NCBI GenBank assembly: GCA_051859045.1
Contig: JBHYGK010000001.1
Location: 124,001-188,000 of the forward strand
Length of the DNA: 64,000 nucleotides
Direction of reading: 5' to 3'
Source of the DNA: JBHYGK01 sp051859045
Lineage (GTDB): Bacteria > Pseudomonadota > Gammaproteobacteria > Xanthomonadales > Xanthomonadaceae
Positions within the stretch are counted from its first letter, which is position 1. Each line of letters opens with the position of its first letter. This document shows, one piece after another, positions 17,339-25,930 of the stretch. Position numbers and translations under genes: made by a program. The notes below the pieces were generated by a model that saw nothing but the letters and a program-made list of their open reading frames with translations, was not told the origin of the DNA and ran no database searches.

Positions 17339-18616
17339 ATGTCGATCCTTCAGGCGGCGTCTGCCGCCCTGTTGTGCTGCCTCGCGCTGGCCATCCCCGC
17401 GCGGGCCGGCACGCCCGTCCCGCCCCTCGACCTGCGCCAGGCGTTCGCCCTGACGCTGGAGCGCCATCCCGACCTGCGCCGGCTTCCCCTCCAGCAATCC
17501 GTGCTTGAAGCCGACGTCGACCTCGCCGCACAGAGGCCTGCGTGGGTGGCCACGGCCGGCGTCGAGAACATCCTCGGCAGCGGCGATTTCCGTGGCGCCG
17601 GCACCGCCGAGCTCAGCCTTGGCCTGGGCTCCGTGCTCGAGCCCATGGCCCGCCGCGAGGCGAGGATCGAGGCCGCGCGTTCCCGGCGATCGGCGCTCGA
17701 CGTCGAGGCGGACGCCCGGCGCCTCGACCTGCTGGCCGAGGTCGCCCGCCGCTATCTCGAGGTGCTGGCGCTGCAGCACGAGGCCGACGCCTGGCGGGCG
17801 ACGGTCGACCAGCGGCAGGCCGCGCTCGTCGCATCGCGTCGTCGTGTCGCCGCCGGCGCATCGCCGCGATCGGTCGAGCTCGCGGCCGAGGCGGCTGTGG
17901 CCCGTGCCGAACTGGGGCTGGCCCGCGCGCAGGCGGCGTCCGCCGCCGCCGGCCGCCGCCTTGCGCTCATGTGGGCGGGCGAGCCGGTCGGCGCGGTGTC
18001 CGGTGATCTGTTCGCGCTCCCCGACACCCCCGGCGCAGAGCGCCTGGCCGACCGCCTGGCGCAGTCGCCGGAGGTGCGGCGCTTCGCCACCGAGTCCCGC
18101 CTCCGCGAGGCGCGTCTGCGCTTGGCGCGCGCCGAGGCTCGACCGGAGATCGCGTGGGAGGTGGGGGTCCGCCGCTTCCAGGACACCGACGACTGGGCCG
18201 TGATGGGCGGGGTCTCGGTGCCGCTCGGGAGCCGCCGCCGAACCGAGCCGTCGATCCGCGCCGCGCGTGCGGCGCTGGAGGAGGTCGAGATCGAGCGCGA
18301 GGCCGGCACCTTGGACCTTCGTGCCACGCTCGCCGAGGCCCACGGGCGGCTGCTCGCCGAGGCCATCGCCGTGCGCCAGTCCGGCGAGCGCGTGCTTCCG
18401 GCCCTCGAGCGCGCCGAACGTGCGGCGGCAGGCGCCTACCGCGCGGGCGCCACCAGCTACCTCGAGTGGGCCCAGCTGCAGTCGGATCTCCTGGACGCAC
18501 GCCGCGAGCGCATCGCCGCGGCCCGTGACTTCCACCTCGCCCTCATCGAACTCCAGCGCCTGACCGCCGAGCCCTTCGTGCTCGCGGACGGCGCCCCCCT
18601 CGGGACCACGCCATGA
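17339..18616 (+). CDS. czcC: CzcC-like outer-membrane efflux channel
   Basis: A 425-aa TolC-superfamily outer-membrane factor. It has a signal peptide (cleavage near residue 22) and two repeats of the long coiled-coil helices that form the trimeric channel-tunnel, each with the usual Ala/Arg/Leu-rich pattern. It is the outer part of the tripartite RND pump encoded with the next two genes. Its stop overlaps the czcB start by 4 bases. Confidence 0.88.
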   Translation: MSILQAASAALLCCLALAIPARAGTPVPPLDLRQAFALTLERHPDLRRLPLQQSVLEADVDLAAQRPAWVATAGVENILGSGDFRGAGTAELSLGLGSVLEPMARREARIEAARSRRSALDVEADARRLDLLAEVARRYLEVLALQHEADAWRATVDQRQAALVASRRRVAAGASPRSVELAAEAAVARAELGLARAQAASAAAGRRLALMWAGEPVGAVSGDLFALPDTPGAERLADRLAQSPEVRRFATESRLREARLRLARAEARPEIAWEVGVRRFQDTDDWAVMGGVSVPLGSRRRTEPSIRAARAALEEVEIEREAGTLDLRATLAEAHGRLLAEAIAVRQSGERVLPALERAERAAAGAYRAGATSYLEWAQLQSDLLDARRERIAAARDFHLALIELQRLTAEPFVLADGAPLGTTP

Positions 18617-19863
18617 ACCTCCGGATCATCCTTGCTTCTCTCGTCCTCGGCGTCGGCCTCGTGGCGTGCTCCGGTGCGTCCGACGACCACGCCGCCGGCG
18701 GGCACGACGATCACGTCGGGCATGCCGACGCGCAGCCCGCGCAGGGCGAACACGGCGGCCGCCTGCTCGAGTCCGGTCCGTACACCATCGAGTTGGCGAT
18801 CGTCGAAGACGGCATCCCGCCCGAGTACCGTGCCTGGCTCTACAGGGATGGCCAGCCACTCCCGCCCGAGGCGGGCGAGCTGACGGTCGTGCTCAGGCGC
18901 CTCGGCGGTACCGTCGACACCCATGCGTTCCGCCCGTCCGAGGACTACCTCGTGGGTAGCCTCGAGGTCTACGAACCGCACTCCTTCGACGTCGAGGTCA
19001 GCGCCCGGATCGATGGTCAGGCCTTGGCCTGGACCTATCCGAGCTACGAGGGGCGGACCCGCATCGTGGCGGCGGTGGCGGACGACGCCGGCATCCTCGT
19101 CGCGCCCGCCGGCCCGGGCGTGATCCGCGACGAACACGACGTGCAGGGCCTGCTGACGCCCGTCGAGGGTCGCTACGCCCGCGTGGTGGCTCGCTTCCCG
19201 GGGCCGGTGAAGGCGATGCGTGCCGGCGTCGGCGATACCGTTCGGGCGGGCCAGGCGCTCGCCATCGTCGAGAGCAACGTCAGCCTGTCGGACTACGCCG
19301 TCACGGCGCCCCTGTCGGGCACCGTGCTGGGCCGCTACGCCGCCGTGGGGGATCTCGCCGGCGAGCAGCCGCTGTTCGAGATCGCCGATCTTTCCGAACT
19401 GTGGGTGGACCTGCATCTGTTCGGCACCGATGCGCAGCACATCACCCAAGGCCTGCCGGTCGAGGTGACGCGGCTGGGCGATGGCGTCACCGCGCGCACG
19501 TCCCTCGACCGGGTGCTGCCCGGCACCGCGACGGCCAGCCAGAGCACCGTCGCCCGTGCCACCGTTGCCAACGACGATGGGCGCTGGCGTCCCGGCGCGG
19601 CGGTGCGCGCGCGGGTCACCGTCGCCGAGCAGGCGGTCCCCCTCGTCGTGCCCTTGGCCGCGCTGCAGCGCTTCCGGGACTGGGACGTGGTGTTCGTGCG
19701 CCACGGCGATGAGTACGAGATCCGGCCGCTGGAGCTCGGTCGCCGCGACGGCGAGCACGTCGAGGTGCTGTCGGGGCTGGCGGTCGGCGATCCGGTGGTG
19801 GTGGCGCAGAGCTACCTCGTGAAGGCCGACATCGAGAAGTCGGGGGCCTCCCATGACCACTGA
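18613..19863 (+). CDS. czcB: CzcB-like periplasmic adaptor (membrane fusion protein)
   Basis: A 416-aa adaptor with a lipoprotein-type signal (LVACSG). The mature N-terminus is His/Asp-rich (DDHAAGGHDDHVGHADAQ), as in heavy-metal adaptors that pass or sense metal in the periplasm. A lipoyl/barrel-sandwich domain (GDTVRAGQALAIVESNVSL...APLSGTVLGRYAAVGDLA) and a beta-barrel/membrane-proximal end follow. It links CzcA to CzcC. Overlaps czcC by 4 bases and czcA by 11 bases. Confidence 0.9.
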   Translation: MNLRIILASLVLGVGLVACSGASDDHAAGGHDDHVGHADAQPAQGEHGGRLLESGPYTIELAIVEDGIPPEYRAWLYRDGQPLPPEAGELTVVLRRLGGTVDTHAFRPSEDYLVGSLEVYEPHSFDVEVSARIDGQALAWTYPSYEGRTRIVAAVADDAGILVAPAGPGVIRDEHDVQGLLTPVEGRYARVVARFPGPVKAMRAGVGDTVRAGQALAIVESNVSLSDYAVTAPLSGTVLGRYAAVGDLAGEQPLFEIADLSELWVDLHLFGTDAQHITQGLPVEVTRLGDGVTARTSLDRVLPGTATASQSTVARATVANDDGRWRPGAAVRARVTVAEQAVPLVVPLAALQRFRDWDVVFVRHGDEYEIRPLELGRRDGEHVEVLSGLAVGDPVVVAQSYLVKADIEKSGASHDH

Positions 19864-22800
19864 GCCGGTTGGGTTCCTCGAGCGGGTGATCCGCGTCTCG
19901 ATCACGCACCGCTGGCTGATGCTGGCACTGACGCTCGCGCTGTGCGTGCTCGGCGGCTGGAGCTTCACCCGCCTGCCGATCGACGCCACGCCCGACATCA
20001 CCAACGTCCAGGTCCAGATCAATACCGAAGCGCCCGGCTATTCGCCGCTCGAGGCCGAGCAGCGCGTCACCTTCCCGATCGAGACCGCGCTCGCCGGCCT
20101 GCCCCGGCTCGACTACACCCGGTCGCTGTCGCGCTACGGGCTGTCGCAGGTGACGGTGGTCTTCGAGGATGGGACCGACCTCTACTTCGCCCGCCAGCAG
20201 GTCGCGGAGCGGCTGCAGCAGGCGAGGTCGCAGCTGCCGCCGGGGGTGGAGCCCGCGCTGGGCCCGGTCGCGACAGGCCTCGGCGAGATCTACATGTACA
20301 CGGTGGAGGCCGATGACGGCGCTACCCGGCCCGATGGCGCGCCGTGGACGCCCACCGACCTCAGGACGCTGCAGGACTGGGTGGTGCGCCCGCAGATGCG
20401 GCAGACCCCGGGCGTCACCGAGGTCAACACGATCGGCGGCTACGCGAGGCAGATCCACGTCACGCCGGATCCCGCGAGGCTCGTGGCGTTCGGCTTCACG
20501 CTGCAGGACGTCGTGGATGCCGTGGCCCGCAACAACCAGAACCTCGGTGCCGGCTACATCGAGCGCAATGGGCAGCAATACTTGGTGCGCGTCCCCGGGC
20601 AGGTCGCCGATCTCGAGGCCCTGCGCGGGATCGTGCTGGACCGGCGCGAGGGCGTGCCGATCCGGGTCGGCGATGTCGCGGAGGTCGGCGAGGGGCCGGA
20701 GCTGCGGACGGGTGCCGCGACGCAGAACGGCGACGAAGTGGTGCTGGGCACCGTGTTCATGCTGGTCGGGGAGAACAGCCGCGAGGTGGCGCGCGCGACC
20801 GCGCGGCGCTTGGCCGAGGTCTCGGCATCGCTTCCCGCGGGGGTCCGCGCGACCCCGGTGTACGACCGGACGACGCTCGTGGACCGCACCATCGCGACCA
20901 TCACGCGCAACCTCGTCGAGGGCGCGCTGCTGGTAGTGGTGGTGCTGTTCCTGCTGCTGGGCAACATCCGGGCCGCGCTGATCACGGCGGCGGTGATCCC
21001 GATCGCGATGCTGATGACCATCACCGGCATGGTCCGAGGCGGCGTCTCGGGCAACCTCATGAGCCTCGGCGCGTTGGATTTCGGCCTGATCGTCGACGGG
21101 GCCGTGATCATCATCGAGAACTGCATCCGCCGCTTCGGCGAGCGCCAGCATGCGCTCGGGCGCCTGCTCGACCGGGAGGAGCGCTTCGAGCTCACCGCCG
21201 CGGCGACCGCGGAAGTGATCCGCCCCAGCCTGTTCGGCGTCGCCATCATCACCGCCGTCTACCTGCCGGTGTTCGCCCTCACCGGCATCGAGGGGAAGAT
21301 GTTCCATCCGATGGCCTTCACCGTCGTGATCGCCTTGACCGCCGCGATGCTGCTCTCGCTGACCTTCGTGCCCGCGGCCGTGGCCGTCTTCCTCGGCGGC
21401 CGGGTCCAGGAGAAGGAGGGACGCGTGCTGCAGGCGGCGCGACGGGCCTACGCGCCGGCGCTCGACTGGGCGCTCCGGTTCCGTGTGCCGATGGTCGTCG
21501 CGGCCGCGGGCCTGGTGGTGGCGTCGGGACTCCTGGCCAGCCGGATGGGCTCGGAGTTCATCCCGAGCCTCGACGAGGGAGACATCGCGCTGCACGCCCT
21601 GCGCATTCCCGGCACCAGCCTGGCCCAAGCGGTGCGGATGCAGGGCACGCTGGAGGAGCGGATCAAGGCGTTCCCGGAGGTCGAGCGCGTGTTCGGCAAG
21701 CTGGGCACCGCCGAGGTGGCGACCGACCCGATGCCGCCCTCGGTCGCCGACACCTTCATCATGCTCAGGCCTCGCGAGGAGTGGCCGGATCCAGGCAAGA
21801 CGAAGGCCGAGCTGGTGGCCGAGATCGAGGAAGCGGTCAGCGCGCTGCCGGGCAACAACTACGAGTTCACCCAGCCGGTCCAGATGCGGATGAACGAGCT
21901 GATCTCCGGCGTGCGGGCCGACGTCGCCATCAAACTGTATGGCGACGACCTCGACACCTTGGTCGACGTCGGTCGCCGCCTGGAAGCCGTGGCCCGGACG
22001 GTGCCGGGCGCTGCGGACGTGAAGCTCGAACAGGCCACCGGCCTGCCACTGCTGACCATCACGCCGGATCCCGAGGGGCTGGTTCGCCATGGCCTGAACC
22101 AGGCCGCGGTCCAGGAAGCGGTAGGGACCGCGGTCGGCGGTACGGTCGCCGGGGCGCTGTTCGAAGGCGACCGGCGCTTCGACATCGTGGTGCGCCTTCC
22201 CGAGGCACTGCGCTCGGATCCTGCGCGCTTGGCGGACCTGCCGATCCCGCTTCCCACGGATGGGGACACCGGTGCGGACGAGGCCCGCCGCCCCGCCAAT
22301 TGGACGACCGGTGCGCCGCGGACCGTGCCACTGCGCGAAGTGGCCATGATCGAAATCGTCGAGGGGCCCAACCAGGTCAACCGAGAAAACGGCAAGCGTC
22401 GCATCGTGGTCACGGCGAACGTCCGCGGGCGGGATCTCGGCGGATTCGTGGCGGAGCTCCGCCAGCGCATCGAAGCCGAGGTCGACGTCCCGCCCGGTTA
22501 CTGGGTGGGCTTTGGCGGCACCTTCGAGCAGTTGATCGCCGCCAGCCAGCGCCTGTCGCTCGTGGTGCCGGCCACTTTGCTGCTGATCTTCGGCCTGCTG
22601 GTCATGGCCTCGGGCTCGGGGCGCGAGGCGCTGGTGATCTTCAGCGGCGTTCCGCTGGCGCTGACGGGCGGTGTGTTGGCGCTGTGGTTGCGCGACATCC
22701 CGCTGTCGATCTCCGCCGGCGTGGGCTTCATCGCGCTGTCGGGCGTGGCGGTGCTCAACGGCGTGGTACTGGTTGCATTCATCCGCTCGCTGCGCGACGC

Positions 22801-23056
22801 CGGCGCCCGCGTGGAGGATGCGATTCGCGACGGCGCGCTGGGGCGCCTGCGGCCTGTGCTGATGACCGCGCTGGTGGCGTCGCTGGGCTTCGTGCCCATG
22901 GCGTTCAACGTCGGCGCCGGCAGCGAAGTGCAGCGGCCATTGGCGACGGTGGTGATCGGCGGCATCATCACCTCGACGTTGTTGACGCTGCTCGTGCTGC
23001 CTGCGCTCTATCGCCTGCTGCATCGCGATCGCTGGGCCGCGGACGTCCCGGTCTGA
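19853..23056 (+). CDS. czcA: CzcA-like heavy-metal efflux RND pump
   Basis: A 1067-aa proton-driven RND transporter with 12 membrane segments and two large periplasmic loops. The membrane signature DFGLIVDGAVIIIEN (starting near residue 409) carries the Asp, Asp and Glu of the CzcA-type (HME1) proton relay DFGxxxDGAVxxxEN, pointing to Co/Zn/Cd rather than Cu/Ag export. The N-terminal RLPIDATPDITNVQVQI is also typical of the HME group. It forms the pump with CzcB and CzcC. Confidence 0.93.
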   Translation: MTTEPVGFLERVIRVSITHRWLMLALTLALCVLGGWSFTRLPIDATPDITNVQVQINTEAPGYSPLEAEQRVTFPIETALAGLPRLDYTRSLSRYGLSQVTVVFEDGTDLYFARQQVAERLQQARSQLPPGVEPALGPVATGLGEIYMYTVEADDGATRPDGAPWTPTDLRTLQDWVVRPQMRQTPGVTEVNTIGGYARQIHVTPDPARLVAFGFTLQDVVDAVARNNQNLGAGYIERNGQQYLVRVPGQVADLEALRGIVLDRREGVPIRVGDVAEVGEGPELRTGAATQNGDEVVLGTVFMLVGENSREVARATARRLAEVSASLPAGVRATPVYDRTTLVDRTIATITRNLVEGALLVVVVLFLLLGNIRAALITAAVIPIAMLMTITGMVRGGVSGNLMSLGALDFGLIVDGAVIIIENCIRRFGERQHALGRLLDREERFELTAAATAEVIRPSLFGVAIITAVYLPVFALTGIEGKMFHPMAFTVVIALTAAMLLSLTFVPAAVAVFLGGRVQEKEGRVLQAARRAYAPALDWALRFRVPMVVAAAGLVVASGLLASRMGSEFIPSLDEGDIALHALRIPGTSLAQAVRMQGTLEERIKAFPEVERVFGKLGTAEVATDPMPPSVADTFIMLRPREEWPDPGKTKAELVAEIEEAVSALPGNNYEFTQPVQMRMNELISGVRADVAIKLYGDDLDTLVDVGRRLEAVARTVPGAADVKLEQATGLPLLTITPDPEGLVRHGLNQAAVQEAVGTAVGGTVAGALFEGDRRFDIVVRLPEALRSDPARLADLPIPLPTDGDTGADEARRPANWTTGAPRTVPLREVAMIEIVEGPNQVNRENGKRRIVVTANVRGRDLGGFVAELRQRIEAEVDVPPGYWVGFGGTFEQLIAASQRLSLVVPATLLLIFGLLVMASGSGREALVIFSGVPLALTGGVLALWLRDIPLSISAGVGFIALSGVAVLNGVVLVAFIRSLRDAGARVEDAIRDGALGRLRPVLMTALVASLGFVPMAFNVGAGSEVQRPLATVVIGGIITSTLLTLLVLPALYRLLHRDRWAADVPV

Positions 23057-23065
23057 GGAGTGACC

Positions 23066-23404
23066 ATGACCATGACGCTGCCCGCGGCCCTCGGCCTGTT
23101 CGCGCTCACCGCGCTCGCGGAGATCGTCGGCTGCTGGCTGGTCTGGCTCTGGGACCGCCACCAGGCCTCGGCCTGGTGGCTGGTCCCGGCCGCCCTCGCG
23201 CTGGCGGCGTTCGCCTGGCTGCTCACCCTGCATCCGGCGGCATCAGGGCGCATCTACGCCGCCTACGGAGGCGTGTATGTGGTGCTCGCGGTGGGCTGGC
23301 TCTGGGCCGTCGACGGCATCCGGCCGGACCGCTACGACCTGCTCGGGTTGGGCCTGATCCTCGCCGGCGTGATGGTGATGCTGCTGGCGCACTGGCAGCG
23401 ATAG
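23066..23404 (+). CDS. ynfA: YnfA family (UPF0060) small membrane protein
   Basis: A 112-aa inner-membrane protein with four membrane segments. WLLTLHPAASGRIYAAYGGVYV matches the YnfA signature; the family resembles SMR-type small multidrug transporters. GTG 23060, ATG 23066 and ATG 23072 are all in frame; ATG 23066 is chosen because GAGGAG ends 5 bases before it. It follows czcA after 9 bases and is probably co-transcribed. A ~60-bp fragment of this gene is repeated at 23857-23918. Confidence 0.92.
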   Translation: MTMTLPAALGLFALTALAEIVGCWLVWLWDRHQASAWWLVPAALALAAFAWLLTLHPAASGRIYAAYGGVYVVLAVGWLWAVDGIRPDRYDLLGLGLILAGVMVMLLAHWQR

Positions 23405-23446
23405 CACCGCGCCTCTCACGCCGGCCGTCATGTGCCACCGTCGGAC

Positions 23447-23851
23447 CTCCAGATATAAGAACAGGCTGGCGACACAAAAAAAGCCGAAGGTCGAGCAGAC
23501 CTTCGCACTGAGGCGGGCCTGATGCAGCGACGTGGACAAGATGGTCTCGCTCCGACCGCGCGATCCAGCACCGCCTCAGAGGGGGCCGTATACGTACTCC
23601 GCGCGCCTGCCGCCCCAGAGTGAGGGAGCTCTTCCTGCAGCGCATTGGGGATGGCGCAGTCCGGCCGCAGGCCTTCGCCGCAGGACGCGATGGTTGCATC
23701 CAGCACCAGGGCAATGTTCTCGAGCTCGGCGATGCGCTGTCGGATCTAGTCCAGGTGTCCGCGAGCGAGGGTGTCCACGTCGCTGCATGACAGCGCGGGA
23801 TCCTCCGCCAAGGCGAACAGGCCCTGGATCTCCTTGAGGCTGAAACGCAGG
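23447..23851. repeat. Direct repeat copy 2 (decayed)
   Basis: A diverged copy of 15923-16325 in the same orientation, with scattered substitutions, small indels and an extended A tract near 23477. It ends abruptly at 23851 inside the merR-derived part, where the ynfA-derived fragment begins. Confidence 0.9.
23576..23851 (-). pseudogene. Truncated, frameshifted MerR pseudogene
   Basis: It corresponds to the C-terminal ~60% of the MerR protein at 16049-16489. The HTH half is missing. HLDEIRQ has become HLD-stop-IRQ (Glu codon to TAG), and a 1-base deletion near the Cys-rich tail shifts the frame before the shared end (GGRRAE.V.GPL). It cannot make a working regulator. Confidence 0.88.
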
Positions 23852-23856
23852 CCACC

Positions 23857-23918
23857 GGAGGCGTGTATTTGGTGCTCGCGGTGAGCTGGCTCTGGGCGGT
23901 CGACATCATCCGGCCGGC
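23857..23918 (+). pseudogene. Internal fragment of ynfA
   Basis: About 60 bp nearly identical to 23267-23328 of ynfA (encoding the GGVYVVLAVGWLWAVDGIRP part), joined directly to the end of the decayed merR copy. It has no start or end of its own: a rearrangement scar. Confidence 0.85.
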
Positions 23919-23984
23919 CATGTCGAGGATTCCTATAACGCCGGAGTCCACAGAGATATAACTATACTTTTCCGGCGGTCAGCT

Positions 23985-24149
23985 CTATAGCTTCCGAGCC
24001 GGTTCAACCTGGCTGCTGCTGGTCATCGACCGGCGGACGAGCTCGACCAGTTCATGCTTTTACTCGGGGCTGAAGCGCTTGCGCCTCGGCATGGGTACTC
24101 CTTTCGCCGAGCATAGGGCTAAGTAAAAGTGTCCGCAGAATCGGGGTAC
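23985..24149 (-). mobile_element. IS3-type insertion sequence remnant (orfA start)
   Basis: From the minus-strand ATG at 24092 the frame reads MPRRKRFSPE-stop-KHELVELVRRS, which looks like the start of an IS3-group OrfA with a nonsense mutation. The frame ends after about 35 codons. TGTCCGCAGAATCGGGG (24131-24147) upstream of it may be the terminal repeat. No orfB or other end is visible, so this is a relic. Confidence 0.55.
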
Positions 24150-24165
24150 AACCCGTCCAAAATTC

Positions 24166-24798
24166 CTACTCAGTTCGCCGCTCCAGCTGTTCGATGCGAG
24201 CAATCATTGAGAGCATCCGCTTCTCGGTCTCCTGGCTTCCTGGGTTCGCCGAGCACTTCTCGAGAGCGGTACGCTTAGCTGACTCGAAGTCGCCGTTGAC
24301 TACATGGATTGCGATCACGTGTTCGATTGGACCCACGCCCTTCAGCAGTCTCGGCGTCAGGAACTCAACCGCCACTTTGTCATCGTCCATTAGCAGAGCA
24401 ATCTTTTCAGCTTCCGGGACAATCTCGGCGATCACACGATTGGCGATGGATCGCGCTTCGTCTGCGGTCGTTGCCATGTAATGAGGAAGCTCTTCCATTC
24501 CAGGATAGTCCATGGGATGGAACGTGAGCGTTTCACTCTTGCCGCGCTTGATTTTCGAGTCCTCCTTGATCGTTTTGATTGTGTCGACCAGATCGTTCCT
24601 GAAAAATCCGAAGCGCACCTTGAGCAGGCCTTTGAATGCATGGCTCGTGCTTACGATCAAGATCGAATCCACTTTCGGTGTAAGTTGCTTCCAGAAAATA
24701 AAGTCCTTCTTTGTTGATCTCTTATAGCCCCTATCTTCAAGCAGGCCCTTAAGCTCAGAAAATGCAAGATCAGAGAAGTTGCTTGACACGTTGGTCAT
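24166..24798 (-). CDS. Hypothetical protein in an integron-type cassette region
   Basis: A 210-aa soluble protein of moderate GC, unlike the host genes. The first ~90 residues (FSELKGLLEDRGYKRSTKKDFIFWKQL...) resemble the start of DUF4304-like proteins of unknown function, at low certainty; the C-terminal half is helical (AKRTALEKCSANPGSQETEKRMLSMIARIEQLERR). It lies just left of an inverted attC-like site, so it may be a cassette gene in reverse orientation or a flanking gene. Function unknown. Confidence 0.6.
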   Translation of the reverse strand: MTNVSSNFSDLAFSELKGLLEDRGYKRSTKKDFIFWKQLTPKVDSILIVSTSHAFKGLLKVRFGFFRNDLVDTIKTIKEDSKIKRGKSETLTFHPMDYPGMEELPHYMATTADEARSIANRVIAEIVPEAEKIALLMDDDKVAVEFLTPRLLKGVGPIEHVIAIHVVNGDFESAKRTALEKCSANPGSQETEKRMLSMIARIEQLERRTE

Positions 24799-24807
24799 TC
24801 TTAGCTA

Positions 24808-24867
24808 CTCGAACTCGTGAGTTGAGAGGCGCCGCGTAGCGGCGTCCGCTTGAACAAAAGGTTAGCC
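24808..24867 (-). repeat. Inverted attC-like recombination site
   Basis: Read on the minus strand this 60-bp site matches the attC-like site at 25423-25482 nearly base for base (same GGCTAAC end, same imperfect-palindrome middle), but its other core site reads GTTCGAG instead of GTTAGAG. It is in the opposite orientation to the two sites that follow. Confidence 0.65.
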
Positions 24868-24870
24868 GCC

Positions 24871-25428
24871 ATGTACCGCACTGTCTTCCCTCGCTGTACT
24901 GTCCCGGGCTCGGTTGAGCCCGTTCCGTACAACCACTTCATGAGCGGTGCAGTGCCAAGCAAGTGTCGGCAATGCCCGAATCTCTTTGAAGGCGGTTGCC
25001 TTCGTGCAACGGAGCAGGTCCAAGGGTACCTCTCTCTCGATCACGGCCCATGTCCGGTCAAGGGGCCAACGGAGCCGGTGCTTGTCGAAACGCGGCACTA
25101 CCTGAGCAAGGTGTACGTTCCGTCGAAATGCCGTTCTTGCAGGCATCTCTCTCCTGATCCAATTCGAGGCTTCGTCTGCAACTTTGAGCGAGAAAAGTGG
25201 GGCAGCTTTCCGCGAACCTTGGATTGGGGATCTTGGAGTCCGGAGCATCCAAACCTGGGCCTGCGAAGCGGCAGGTCAGTCTCCGTCGAATTGCTGCAGG
25301 CCGTTCGAGCGAGAAGTGAAGTAGCGGCGATCAAAGCGTTCCGGGCTGTCCATTGCGATGCAACTCTCAAAGAGGCAAGGGAGGCATATGCTGAACTGTC
25401 CGGGAAGGTTCATGGCGCTGTCGGCTAA
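24871..25428 (+). CDS. Cysteine-rich hypothetical protein, integron gene cassette
   Basis: A 185-aa protein with two CxxC clusters, PSKCRQCPNLFEGGC (about residue 30) and PSKCRSCRHLSP (about residue 88), each followed by a further Cys: a likely pair of zinc-binding knuckles. The C-terminal part is helical. ATG 24871 is chosen because it follows the attC-like site; an earlier in-frame TTG would lie inside that site. The stop codon lies inside the next attC-like site, which is typical for gene cassettes. Function unknown. Confidence 0.7.
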   Translation: MYRTVFPRCTVPGSVEPVPYNHFMSGAVPSKCRQCPNLFEGGCLRATEQVQGYLSLDHGPCPVKGPTEPVLVETRHYLSKVYVPSKCRSCRHLSPDPIRGFVCNFEREKWGSFPRTLDWGSWSPEHPNLGLRSGRSVSVELLQAVRARSEVAAIKAFRAVHCDATLKEAREAYAELSGKVHGAVG

Positions 25429-25482
25429 CTTTTCGTTCAAGCGGACGTCGCTACGCGGCGCCTCTCAACTCAGGCGTTAGAG
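25423..25482 (+). repeat. attC-like site of an integron cassette
   Basis: A 60-bp imperfect palindrome bounded by GGCTAAC (25423-25429) and GTTAGAG (25476-25482), with TTCAAGCGGACG/CGGCGCCTCTCAA arms. It directly follows, and contains the stop of, the previous ORF. It resembles the ~55-60 bp attC sites known from Xanthomonas-type integrons. Confidence 0.8.
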
Positions 25483-25494
25483 GGAGCTTCGCCC

Positions 25495-25884
25495 ATGTCG
25501 CACAAGCACGAACCAGGGCTCATCCTGCATCTGGATCCAGATACGCTGCTCAAGAACGGCGCCACTTACACATGCGAAGCAGATTTGGCCGTCAAGGATC
25601 ATCACTTCTTTGTGTGTATCGCCGCGGATCCAAAAGGCGGCGTCTGGGTGCCTATATACAGTGTCGGTGGCGCCGGAAGAGTCGAGATTAAGGCGGAGAA
25701 CAAGCAGGGTCACGCCAAGGTGACCAGCGGTTCCTCCTACTATCATCCCGCACAAGCTTGGCGCGCCTCCCACAAAGCGGTGCAGCTAGCGGCGCGAGCT
25801 GCCAAAGATCAGTCAACTCCGAAGGAGCCCAATATGGTGCTTGCAGCGCACGTTCCTAAGCTTGCCGAGTTCCCCTCTAACTGA
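25495..25884 (+). CDS. Hypothetical protein, integron gene cassette
   Basis: A 129-aa soluble protein, not recognised. Visible features are a central TYTCEADLAVKDHHFFVCIAADPKGGVWVPIYS segment that looks like a small beta-barrel core, and a basic HPAQAWRASHKAVQLAARAAK helix. It sits between two attC-like sites in the same orientation (start 12 bases after the first, stop inside the second), so it is a complete one-gene cassette. Cassettes of this size often encode toxin, antitoxin or stress proteins, but nothing here decides that. Confidence 0.7.
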   Translation: MSHKHEPGLILHLDPDTLLKNGATYTCEADLAVKDHHFFVCIAADPKGGVWVPIYSVGGAGRVEIKAENKQGHAKVTSGSSYYHPAQAWRASHKAVQLAARAAKDQSTPKEPNMVLAAHVPKLAEFPSN

Positions 25885-25930
25885 TCATTCAAGCCGACGC
25901 CTTCGGCGCGGCTTAACTAGGGCGTTAGAC
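25875..25930 (+). repeat. attC-like site of an integron cassette
   Basis: A 56-bp site bounded by CTCTAAC (25875-25881) and GTTAGAC (25924-25930), with the inner hairpin AAGCCGACGCC-TTC-GGCGCGGCTT. It carries the stop codon region of the 25495-25884 gene. Confidence 0.8.

Noticed and set aside
19616..23233. Very long minus-strand open frame opposite czcA
   Set aside because: His/Arg/Gln-rich, no motifs, and it mirrors the high-GC codon bias of czcA; a shadow frame. The same holds for the long frames opposite the sensor kinase, thiolase and hem genes.
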